Of a DNA stretch of 64,000 nt, positions 7,847-14,611 are shown piece after piece. Origin of the DNA: Candidatus Sulfotelmatobacter sp. GTDB lineage: Bacteria; Vulcanimicrobiota; Vulcanimicrobiia; Vulcanimicrobiales; Vulcanimicrobiaceae. How positions within the stretch are numbered: the stretch's first letter is position 1; every line of letters begins with the position of its first letter. Position numbers and translations under genes: made by a program. The stretch covers positions 122,218-186,217 of the forward strand of contig DATJRY010000019.1 in assembly GCA_035504415.1 (NCBI GenBank), given 5' to 3'. The notes below the pieces were generated by a model, which saw only the letters and a program-made list of their open reading frames with translations, searched no databases and was not told where the DNA came from.

Positions 7847-9142
7847 ATGCGCAGCCCGACCGTTTCCGCTCCAGCTCTCGACGACGTGCTCGCCGGCGGC
7901 GCCAGCTCGCCCGTGCGAGCGGGGCGGCGCGTCGGCGGCGCCCCGTTCGTGTGCGCGCGCTCGGACGGCGCCTACGCCTTCGATCGCGCGGGACGGCGCT
8001 ACATCGATTACGTGATGGCGTACGGGCCGCTGCTGTTCGGGCACACGCCCCCGTTCGTGTACGGCCTCGACGCGCTGGCGGCCGACGGCATCGTGCACGG
8101 CTCGACCTCGCCGCTCGAGCTGGAGCTGGCGGCGCGGATTCGCGGGCACCTGCCCTCGATGGAGAAGCTGCGCTTCTCGACGACCGGCAGCGAGGCGGTG
8201 CAGGGCGCGGTGCGCGTCGCCCGCGCGTTCACCGGCCGTGACGCGGTCCTCAAGTTCAGCGGTAACTATCACGGCCACTTCGATCTGGCGCTGCAAGACG
8301 CGGGCGCGTCGGCCGAGACACCGCTCGCGACGAGCTCCGGCATCCCGGCCGCCGTCGTCGGCGACCTCGCCGTCGCGCGCTACAACGATCTGGCCGACGT
8401 CGACCGGCACCTGGCGCGCATCGGCGATCGTCTGGCGGCCATCCTCGTCGAGCCGATCTGCGGCAACATGGGCCTGGTCGAGACCGAGCCCGGCTTCCTC
8501 GAAGGCCTGCGCGAGCGCGCCGATCGATTCGGTGCGCTGCTGATCTTCGACGAGGTCATCACCTGGCTGCGACTCGGCCTCGACGGTGCGCAGGGCCGCG
8601 TCGGCGTTCGCCCCGATCTGACGACGGTCGGCAAGATCCTCGGCGGCTGCTTCCCGCTGGCCGCGTTCGGCGGCCGTGCCGACGTGATGGGCGTGCTCGC
8701 GCCCGACGGCCCGTGCTTCACCGGTGGCACCCACGCCGGCATGCCGTTCGCGGTCGCGATGGGCTTGCGCGTGCTCGACCACCTCGAGACGCGGCCCGAG
8801 CTGTACGTCGAGATGGATCGCCGCGCGCGCACGCTGGCGGACGCACTCCGCGCGACGCTGCGCGACCTCGACCTCGATTATGTCGTCGTGCAGATGGAGT
8901 CGATCGTCGACTTCAAGTTCCGCCCGGGACCGCCGACGCGCTCGTACGACGACCAGCAGCGCGACGACCAGCGCGCCTATGCCGCGTTCTACTGGCAAAT
9001 GCGCGAGCGCGGCATCCTCTTGCCGCCCTCGCACAACGAGGTGATGTTCCTCTCCACCGCCCACAGCGACGCCGACGTCGCCGAAACGATCGCCGCCGCC
9101 GACGCGAGCCTGCGCGCCATGCGCGCGGAAGGGATCGTCTGA
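7847..9142 (+). CDS. hemL: Glutamate-1-semialdehyde aminomutase-like class III aminotransferase
   Basis: A PLP-dependent fold I enzyme of 431 residues. It shows the GSEAVQGAVRVARAFTGR region, the KFSGNYHGH motif typical of HemL, the PLP Asp in IFDEVITW (D235), and the Schiff-base lysine in TTVGKILGG (K263). HemL converts glutamate-1-semialdehyde to 5-aminolevulinate for haem synthesis, which would fit its place next to haem-copper oxidase genes. The local sequence WLRLGLDGAQG differs somewhat from canonical TGFR, so it could be a HemL paralogue acting on another amino acid. It overlaps the next gene by one base. Confidence 0.75.
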   Translation: MRSPTVSAPALDDVLAGGASSPVRAGRRVGGAPFVCARSDGAYAFDRAGRRYIDYVMAYGPLLFGHTPPFVYGLDALAADGIVHGSTSPLELELAARIRGHLPSMEKLRFSTTGSEAVQGAVRVARAFTGRDAVLKFSGNYHGHFDLALQDAGASAETPLATSSGIPAAVVGDLAVARYNDLADVDRHLARIGDRLAAILVEPICGNMGLVETEPGFLEGLRERADRFGALLIFDEVITWLRLGLDGAQGRVGVRPDLTTVGKILGGCFPLAAFGGRADVMGVLAPDGPCFTGGTHAGMPFAVAMGLRVLDHLETRPELYVEMDRRARTLADALRATLRDLDLDYVVVQMESIVDFKFRPGPPTRSYDDQQRDDQRAYAAFYWQMRERGILLPPSHNEVMFLSTAHSDADVAETIAAADASLRAMRAEGIV

Positions 9143-9393
9143 TGGACGCTCCGCCCGGCTGGACCAACGACGGCCATGCTCTCACCAAGACCTTCGATCG
9201 CAAAGACTTCGACGGCAGCATCGCCTTCGTCAACGCCATTGCCAAGATCGCCAACGAGCAAAACCATCACCCGGACATCACGATCTCCTGGAACGAGGTG
9301 ACGATCCGAACCTGGTCTCACGACGTCAATGCGATCACCGACCGCGACGCCTTGCTTGCCGCCGCGATCGACGCGGCGGCGAATGACGACTGA
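9142..9393 (+). CDS. phhB: 4a-hydroxytetrahydrobiopterin dehydratase (PCD/DCoH family)
   Basis: A small 83-residue protein matching the pterin-4a-carbinolamine dehydratase family along its full length. The hallmark EQNHHPDITISWNEV followed by TIRTWSHD contains the active-site histidines (residues about 42-43 and 60). The enzyme dehydrates the carbinolamine formed by pterin-dependent hydroxylases such as phenylalanine hydroxylase; no hydroxylase is nearby, and many bacterial homologues stand alone. The start ATG shares its A with the stop of the preceding aminotransferase, so the two are coupled. Confidence 0.85.
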   Translation: MDAPPGWTNDGHALTKTFDRKDFDGSIAFVNAIAKIANEQNHHPDITISWNEVTIRTWSHDVNAITDRDALLAAAIDAAANDD

Positions 9394-9403
9394 CCCTCCT
9401 GGT

Positions 9404-9510
9404 AACGTTGTGAGGCACGCGGACGTATTATTCGGCCTTCGAGGCCGACCGATACAACGGCCCGGAGGGTCCCCCAACCTCCCTGATACGCCCTGGGCGG
9501 GCGCGGGCTC
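9404..9510 (+). other. Possible structured RNA or attenuator between phhB and a small membrane protein gene
   Basis: This intergenic stretch can form nested stems: TCGGCCT (9432-9438) pairs with AGGCCGA (9442-9448), and this hairpin is flanked by CGTTGT (9406-9411) and ACAACG (9454-9459), which can pair to close an outer stem. A second helix, GGAGG (9464-9468) with CCTCC (9478-9482), follows. No U-tract follows, so a simple intrinsic terminator is not obvious. I recognise no RNA family. Random GC-rich sequence can also produce such stems. Confidence 0.25.
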
Positions 9511-9540
9511 GAATTGACCACCCACCCGCCGAGGAGGCTC

Positions 9541-9861
9541 GTGCTCTCGACGCTGAGCGTCCTCGGCTGGGTTTGGTTCGGGATTCACATCCTGTTCGTC
9601 GCGCTGCTTCCGCTCTTGATCGGGTTCGCGCCGCTCTTGCTGTCGTTCGTTCCGTTCTTCCTCGCGGTCCGCTATGCGAAGCGCGGGGCACGCCACGCGC
9701 CCGAAGTCGACGCGGCTACGATCGGCTCCGGCATCGTCGTGATCGCACTGGTCGACGCCTACGCGTTCTACGTCGGGTTCCACCCGTGGGCGTACCCGAT
9801 CGGGCCGATCGACGCGTTCATCTTTCGGTCCCTGCATTGGTGGCCGCTCTGGCGGCGATGA
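9541..9861 (+). CDS. Small membrane protein of unknown function
   Basis: About 106 residues with two or three hydrophobic segments. The N-terminal half is one long hydrophobic stretch (VWFGIHILFVALLPLLIGF onward), then a positively charged link (YAKRGARHAPE), then another helix (IVVIALVDAYAFYVGF) and a Trp-rich tail (HWWPLWRR). The start is uncertain: GTG at 9541 follows a GAGGAGG sequence by only three bases, while an in-frame TTG at 9514 would add nine residues. No family recognised; the gene appears monocistronic. Confidence 0.5.
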   Translation: MLSTLSVLGWVWFGIHILFVALLPLLIGFAPLLLSFVPFFLAVRYAKRGARHAPEVDAATIGSGIVVIALVDAYAFYVGFHPWAYPIGPIDAFIFRSLHWWPLWRR

Positions 9862-9895
9862 GCGCTATCGGGTCGGCGTCGGTTCCCGCAACGAG

Positions 9896-10057
9896 TCAGC
9901 CGTGAAGCGGCGGGCCGCCGTCGGCGTCTTCCTCGCCGTCGAGGTCCTCGTCGGACTCCAGGCCCGGATCGTCGGCGTCGCCGAACTGGCCCGTTTCCTC
10001 ATCCGGGATGTCGCCCGGCCGCGGCCGGTCGCCGCCGTATTCCCGATCCGTTTCCAT
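9896..10057 (-). CDS. Small highly acidic protein of unknown function
   Basis: An ATG-initiated frame of 53 residues, METDREYGGDRPRPG... ending GGPPLHG, with a run dominated by Asp and Glu (ESDEDLDGEEDADGG). Composition and the MExDR start resemble another short acidic protein at 52816-53001 in this window, arguing that both are real rather than chance. A longer frame starting at 10090 exists. No domain, membrane segment or cysteine is present; such proteins may be disordered or nucleic-acid mimicking, but that is speculation. Confidence 0.4.
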   Translation of the reverse strand: METDREYGGDRPRPGDIPDEETGQFGDADDPGLESDEDLDGEEDADGGPPLHG

Positions 10058-10097
10058 GGCGAGGCTATTCCCGCCGTCGCGACGGTCCACCCGGCGG

Positions 10098-11444
10098 CTA
10101 ACGCACCGGTGTCGGAAAACCCGCCGGTGACCGGTGTCCCGCGGCGTCGACGCTGACGACGCCGAACTGCCAGTCGTCCTTCGAGTAGGGGATGGTGATC
10201 TTGGTGACGTTGCCCGCGTCTTGGGCCGACGTCCATTGCGCGTCGGTCGAGGCGCGGCGGACGACCTCGTAGCGGACGGCGCCGGGGACGGCGGTCCACG
10301 CCAGCGTCGTGTCGTTGCTGAGGTTCTTGGTATCGACGGTCACGACGGGGACGGCGGCCCCGAGCGCCATCGTCGCGAGCGACGCGATGTTGTAGCGCGT
10401 GACCTTGGCCAGGTAGTCGAAGTCGACGTACCGCAGCAGGTCGCCGTATTGGACGCCGTTCTCGACGCGCACGTCCTGGTGCTGGTGGGCGAAGGTTTCG
10501 CGTGGCTCGGTGAAGCGGAGCGCGGCGTAGCCGGCGGCGTTGAACGACTCGTGGTCGCCGCCGCGCAAGAACCGGTCGGCGCGGAAGATCAGGTGTCCGG
10601 TGAAGCCGGGGTCGTACGCGTCGCCGGTCGTCTTCGCGAAGCGCGCCAGCTCGCGCGAGGGCGAATCGTTCTCGGTGCCCAGCGCGTTCACGCGCGCGAC
10701 GCTCGCCTCGGCCGGGATCGCCTCCGAGAAGATGCGCACGTAGTCGTCGCGCTTGACGCCGTCGTCGCCGACGGACGCGCCGACGATGTCGTTGTTGAGA
10801 TCGCCCTCGACCGGGACGGCGTCGGCTTGCAAGGTGCGCGCGAAGTGCGCGCTGCCCAGCAGCCCTTGCTCCTCGGCGTCGAAGCAGGCGAACACGACCG
10901 CGGCGTGGACCGGCAGGTTCACCATCACGCGGGCCGCTTCGAGCACGGCCGAGACCGCGGAGCCGTTGTCGTCGGCGCCCGGCGCATCTTTGACCGCGTC
11001 CTCGACGTCGGTGACGCGCGAGTCGAGGTGGCTGGACATGACGACGGTGCGGCCGGTCGGATCGTCGCCGCGGAGCGTCGCGATGACCGACGAGATCACG
11101 ACCGGCCGCGGTGTGCGTTTGGCCGGATCGGTCGGCTGCAGATACTCGTCGTAGCGGACCGTCAGACGTCCGTTGCTGTGGCGCGCGATCTCACGGAACT
11201 GCTCCGCCACCCAGTCGCGCGCGGCAAAGATGCCGCGCCCGCCCGGGTCGTGTTCCGAGAGCGTGCTGCGCGTCCCAAAAGCGACCAAGCGTGTATCGGT
11301 GGCGCGCAGGCGGGCCGCCGAGACCTGGGCCAGCACGGCCACGACGGCCGGGTCGAGCGGCGGCGTCAGGTCGTCGGCGCGGGCCGGCAGACCGGCGGCC
11401 AGCGCGAGGGAAGCGGCGAGGGCGAGCAAACGTGCCGTGCGCAT
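10098..11444 (-). CDS. Secreted M28-family zinc aminopeptidase
   Basis: A 448-residue exported metallopeptidase. Residues 1-23 form a signal peptide ending LPARA. The M28 metal-binding set is visible: SSHLDS (His, Asp), GADDNGSA (bridging Asp), DAEEQGLLGS (catalytic Glu plus ligand Glu), a downstream Asp, and the late His in AHQHQDVR. A C-terminal beta-rich domain of about 90 residues (from about VTVDTKNLSND) looks like a fibronectin-type module. It probably removes N-terminal residues from peptides outside the cell. The upstream neighbour on the same strand is an RsbW-like kinase, 16 nt away. Confidence 0.88.
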   Translation of the reverse strand: MRTARLLALAASLALAAGLPARADDLTPPLDPAVVAVLAQVSAARLRATDTRLVAFGTRSTLSEHDPGGRGIFAARDWVAEQFREIARHSNGRLTVRYDEYLQPTDPAKRTPRPVVISSVIATLRGDDPTGRTVVMSSHLDSRVTDVEDAVKDAPGADDNGSAVSAVLEAARVMVNLPVHAAVVFACFDAEEQGLLGSAHFARTLQADAVPVEGDLNNDIVGASVGDDGVKRDDYVRIFSEAIPAEASVARVNALGTENDSPSRELARFAKTTGDAYDPGFTGHLIFRADRFLRGGDHESFNAAGYAALRFTEPRETFAHQHQDVRVENGVQYGDLLRYVDFDYLAKVTRYNIASLATMALGAAVPVVTVDTKNLSNDTTLAWTAVPGAVRYEVVRRASTDAQWTSAQDAGNVTKITIPYSKDDWQFGVVSVDAAGHRSPAGFPTPVR

Positions 11445-11460
11445 CCCTGCGCGGCTACCG

Positions 11461-11916
11461 TCAGCTGGCGATCGACTCCTGGTTCGCCTCGGCGTCGTAG
11501 CGCAGCGTGCGGCCCAGGACGACGGTCGTCCCGCCGCCCGGCGTGGTGCGCAGCGAGAAGTGGTCGGTGCAGCGCCGCATGATCGGCAGGCCGCGGCCGC
11601 GCTCGGAGAAGTCGTCGGGCAGGTCGACGGGCCGCAGCACGCGCTCGATCGGGAAGCCGCGGCCGTGGTCGACGATCGTCGCGAGCAACGTGACCCCACC
11701 CAGCAGCGAGCAGCTGATTTCGATCGGGCGGACGGTCTGGGCGTGCTCCACCGCGTTCGCGAACGCCTCGGCCACGGCGCTGACGAACTCGAGCGTATCG
11801 GCCTCCGGGATGCCGCACGCTTGCGTAAACGCCATGACGCGTGCGCGGACGAATCGGCTCCGCCGCGGATCCGGTGGAGTGCTCAACCGAAGGGCGGCGA
11901 CCTTCGGGCGGGGCAT
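11461..11916 (-). CDS. RsbW-like anti-sigma / regulatory histidine-kinase-type ATPase
   Basis: A single GHKL ATPase domain of 151 residues, like SpoIIAB/RsbW anti-sigma kinases. The N box is visible as EFVSAVAEAFANAVEHA (about residues 42-58), the G1 box as VDHGRGFP, and the G2 box as ERGRGLPIM, followed by GGGTTVVLGRTL. There is no dimerisation/phosphoacceptor His domain. Such proteins phosphorylate an anti-sigma-factor antagonist and bind a sigma factor, controlling stress responses. No sigma factor or STAS-domain antagonist gene is adjacent, so its partner is unknown. Confidence 0.8.
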   Translation of the reverse strand: MPRPKVAALRLSTPPDPRRSRFVRARVMAFTQACGIPEADTLEFVSAVAEAFANAVEHAQTVRPIEISCSLLGGVTLLATIVDHGRGFPIERVLRPVDLPDDFSERGRGLPIMRRCTDHFSLRTTPGGGTTVVLGRTLRYDAEANQESIAS

Positions 11917-12042
11917 GTTCGCTGCTACCTCGGTCTTCGCGGCCGGACGACCAGATGGCCGTCCCTTGTCACCATCGTACCCATCGCGGGCAGGGTGCCT
12001 AACGCGGGTCCCGGCCGGTCGCGTGTGGTACGAGGCCCGACG

Positions 12043-12525
12043 ATGGCCACGCACGACAAACCAACCGCCGACGAAGTCACGACCCTCGCCGCCGAGGCGA
12101 AGACCGCCAAAGCCCGCATCTCGACCGCCAAGGGCGACATCGTCTTCTCGTTCTATCCCGACGTCGCGCCGCTGCACTCGGCCGCGTTCATCAAGCTGGC
12201 GCGCGCCGGCTTCTACGACGGTACGACGTTCCACCGGGTCGAACCGGGCTTCGTCATCCAGGGCGGTGACCCGGACGGCACCGGCATGGGCGGCCCGGGC
12301 TATCGGCTCGAGGCCGAGTTCAGCGAGCAGCCGCACCTCAAAGGGACCGTCGCGATGGCGCGTTCCTCGAACCCCAACTCCGCCGGCTCGCAGTTCTACA
12401 TCTGCCTGGACGACGCGCCGTTTCTCAACCGCCAGTACACGGTCTTCGGCCACGTCGTCGAAGGCCAGACCGTCGTCGACGCCATCCGCGTCGGCGACGT
12501 GATGGACAAAGTCACCATCGAATAA
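12043..12525 (+). CDS. Cyclophilin-type peptidyl-prolyl cis-trans isomerase
   Basis: A cytoplasmic cyclophilin of 160 residues that accelerates proline isomerisation during folding. The active-site region FYDGTTFHRVEPGFVIQGG (from about residue 65) and the later NSAGSQFYICLDDAPFLN region are well conserved. There is no signal peptide; the first 20 residues form a charged extension (KPTADEVTTLAAEAKTAK). It is transcribed divergently from the RsbW-like gene across about 125 nt and is followed after 42 nt by dps. Confidence 0.92.
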   Translation: MATHDKPTADEVTTLAAEAKTAKARISTAKGDIVFSFYPDVAPLHSAAFIKLARAGFYDGTTFHRVEPGFVIQGGDPDGTGMGGPGYRLEAEFSEQPHLKGTVAMARSSNPNSAGSQFYICLDDAPFLNRQYTVFGHVVEGQTVVDAIRVGDVMDKVTIE

Positions 12526-12567
12526 CGATAGCGCAACCGCACGCGCGACGTGGAGGTTCGATCTCTG

Positions 12568-13092
12568 ATGGACACCACAACACTGACCCCATTCCAAGCG
12601 CGGCTCGGAACCCCGTCGGATTTGGCGGAGTCGGACCGCGGCGAGATCGGCAAGGCGCTCACGCCGCTGGTCGCCGATCTGATCGCGCTCTACCTGAAGA
12701 CGAAGAACTACCACTGGCACGTCTCGGGCAGCCACTACAAGGAGTACCACGAGCTGCTCGACGAGCAGGCGGATCAGATCTTCGCCTACGTCGACCAGCT
12801 CGCGGAGCGCTCGCGCAAGCTCGGTCAGCCGACGATCCGTTCGGCCGGTCAGGTGGCGCGCATCACGCGCATCGACGACGACGATCGCGAGTACGTCGAG
12901 CCGCATGCGATGCTGCACCAGCTCGTCGAGGACAACAAGGACATCGTCGAGCGGATGCGCGAGCTGCACGGCGTGTGCGACGAGATCGGCGACATCGCGA
13001 CGGCCTCGCTGCTCGAGACGTTCGTCGACGAAACCGAACGGCGCATCTGGTTCTTGTTCGAAACCGTCCAGGGCGGTCAGTACACGAACTAA
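12568..13092 (+). CDS. dps: Dps-family DNA-binding ferritin-like protein
   Basis: A 174-residue ferritin-like protein expected to form a dodecamer that stores iron and uses hydrogen peroxide as oxidant, protecting DNA. The Dps ferroxidase signature is present: TKNYHWHVSG (His49 and His51) and the following HELLDEQAD, which supply inter-subunit iron ligands. The N-terminal tail is short and not Lys-rich, so strong DNA binding is uncertain. ATG at 12568 is preferred over a GTG 18 nt upstream because the GGAGG motif at about 12551-12555 lies between them. Confidence 0.9.
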   Translation: MDTTTLTPFQARLGTPSDLAESDRGEIGKALTPLVADLIALYLKTKNYHWHVSGSHYKEYHELLDEQADQIFAYVDQLAERSRKLGQPTIRSAGQVARITRIDDDDREYVEPHAMLHQLVEDNKDIVERMRELHGVCDEIGDIATASLLETFVDETERRIWFLFETVQGGQYTN

Positions 13093-13118
13093 GTGGCTTC
13101 GGATCTGCCGAAGCCACT
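13092..13118. terminator. Bidirectional stem-loop terminator between dps and beta-lactamase-like gene
   Basis: A perfect 11-bp stem, AGTGGCTTCGG pairing with CCGAAGCCACT around the loop ATCTG, sits exactly between two convergent genes; the dps TAA overlaps its left edge. There is no clear U-tract on either side, as is common in GC-rich genomes. Confidence 0.7.
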
Positions 13119-13984
13119 CAGGATGTGCGCAACGCGGCGTCGACGCGGCGAGCGATCGCGGCGATGCCGGCGTTGCCGGCCGTGTAGTCGGTGAGGTCGC
13201 GGGTGAGCACGACCAGCACGTAGGGCGCGTCGCCGAACGGGTCGACGATCGCGGCGTCGTTGCGCGTGCCGTCGAGCTCGCCCGTCTTGTGCGCGCACGG
13301 CGTGCCGGGCGGCAGGCCGCGCACGATCTTGGTCGCGTCGTCGTTGCCGAGCATCACCTCGATCATCGCGCGGCAGCTCTGCGGCGTCGCGATCGTGCGT
13401 TCGCCTTCGCGCGTGCCGTGCTCGAGCGAGAACAGCAATCGCGCGACGTCGCGCGGGGTGACCACGTTCAGGTTGCGCTTCCAGGCCGGCACGACGTCGG
13501 CGAAGTGGCGCGCGAGCTTCGAGTCGCGCATGCCCGCCAGCCGCATGGTGTGATTGATCGTGCTCATGCCGAACTGCGTGATCAGCGTGTTCGCGGCCGC
13601 GTTGTCGCTGACGCGGATCATGGCCTTCACCAGCGTGTCGAGCGACCAGGCCGCGCCGGGCTGCGAGCCCGCCAGCACGTCGGAACCCCCGATGAGGTCG
13701 TCGGCACGCGTGCGCACCAGATCAGTCGGTCGCGCCGTCCCGGCGTCGTACGCGCGATAGACGGTCGCCATGATCGCGAGCTTGATGACCGACGCGGCCG
13801 GGAACTGTTCGCCCGCCCGCCAACTGGCGGCCGGCGGACCCGCGGCCAGCGTGCGCGCGTAGACGCCCGTGATGCCGGGAATCCCGGCGATCAGACCGTC
13901 CAGGGCCAGCTCCGGCGCCGCGAACGCCCGGCGCGGTGCGAGTGCGGCGGCGCCCAGCATGCCCAGGAACGGTCCGCGCCTCAT
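13118..13984 (-). CDS. Class A beta-lactamase-fold serine hydrolase lacking the usual Glu166
   Basis: A 288-residue exported protein (signal ends about AFAAPEL). It has the penicillin-recognising motifs in order and spacing: SVIK (nucleophile S65, K68), SDN (126-128) and KTG (233-235). In true class A enzymes a Glu in the omega loop activates the deacylating water; the equivalent stretch here (about 155-187, ARHFADVVPAWKRNLN and following) contains no Glu at all. It may therefore be acylated without efficient turnover, or act on another substrate such as peptidoglycan. It overlaps the next gene by ATGA, coupling it to a putative amidase. Confidence 0.8.
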   Translation of the reverse strand: MRRGPFLGMLGAAALAPRRAFAAPELALDGLIAGIPGITGVYARTLAAGPPAASWRAGEQFPAASVIKLAIMATVYRAYDAGTARPTDLVRTRADDLIGGSDVLAGSQPGAAWSLDTLVKAMIRVSDNAAANTLITQFGMSTINHTMRLAGMRDSKLARHFADVVPAWKRNLNVVTPRDVARLLFSLEHGTREGERTIATPQSCRAMIEVMLGNDDATKIVRGLPPGTPCAHKTGELDGTRNDAAIVDPFGDAPYVLVVLTRDLTDYTAGNAGIAAIARRVDAALRTS

Positions 13985-14586
13985 CGCGGCAGCTCGCTCT
14001 CGACGAATGCCGCGACCTGATCGCCCAGCCACCGCAGGCGCGGATACATCCACGCGCGCTGCGCCGGACAGCTCAGCTCCCCGAACTCGATCAGCAGCTT
14101 CTGGGGCGCGTCGACCTTGCGGAACCCGTAGTAGCCGCTCTCGTGTCCGGTGAAGTTTTCGCCCACGAAACGGAACGGAAAGAGCGGCCGATAGAAGCGT
14201 TCCCACGCGGCGACGAACGCGCGGCTCGTCGTCGGCGGAAAGCCCACCGAGGCACCGCTGGCGCAGGCCGGCGCCGAGCCGTCGAAGTGCAAGAACAAGG
14301 CGATGCGGGCCGTATCGTGCTCGGGATAGTCGGCCGGCCGCCGCAGGACGCGATACCCGTCGGCGCGCAGACGCCGCGTCGCCTCGTCGGCGACGACCGG
14401 CGTCCAGTCGCGCTCGCGGAACCCGCCGCCGGCCGCGCCCAGGTAGCAGTGGACGACGTGGTTGGGTGCGCAGCTGGCGGGCCGGCCCTGGTGACCGGCC
14501 TGGATCAGCACGTCGCCGGTCTGGGCACGCGCCGTTCCCGGGAGGACGAGGGCTACCAGAAGCACGGAGAACGCGGGAAGCCGCAT
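13981..14586 (-). CDS. Putative exported N-acetylmuramoyl-L-alanine amidase-like hydrolase
   Basis: A 201-residue protein with a signal peptide (ending PGTARAQ). The core resembles zinc amidases of the Amidase_3 type: an early GDVLIQAGHQG with a candidate zinc His, an ALFLHFDGS motif with a second His, and a late LLIEFGEL with a candidate Glu. An additional ENFTGHESGYYGF segment is unusual. If correct, it cleaves the amide between muramic acid and the stem peptide. The neighbour is a penicillin-recognising serine enzyme with an overlapping start, which supports a cell-wall role. Family assignment is by motif only. Confidence 0.5.
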   Translation of the reverse strand: MRLPAFSVLLVALVLPGTARAQTGDVLIQAGHQGRPASCAPNHVVHCYLGAAGGGFRERDWTPVVADEATRRLRADGYRVLRRPADYPEHDTARIALFLHFDGSAPACASGASVGFPPTTSRAFVAAWERFYRPLFPFRFVGENFTGHESGYYGFRKVDAPQKLLIEFGELSCPAQRAWMYPRLRWLGDQVAAFVESELPR

Positions 14587-14611
14587 CGTCGGGCGTAAAT
14601 GCACCGCGTCG

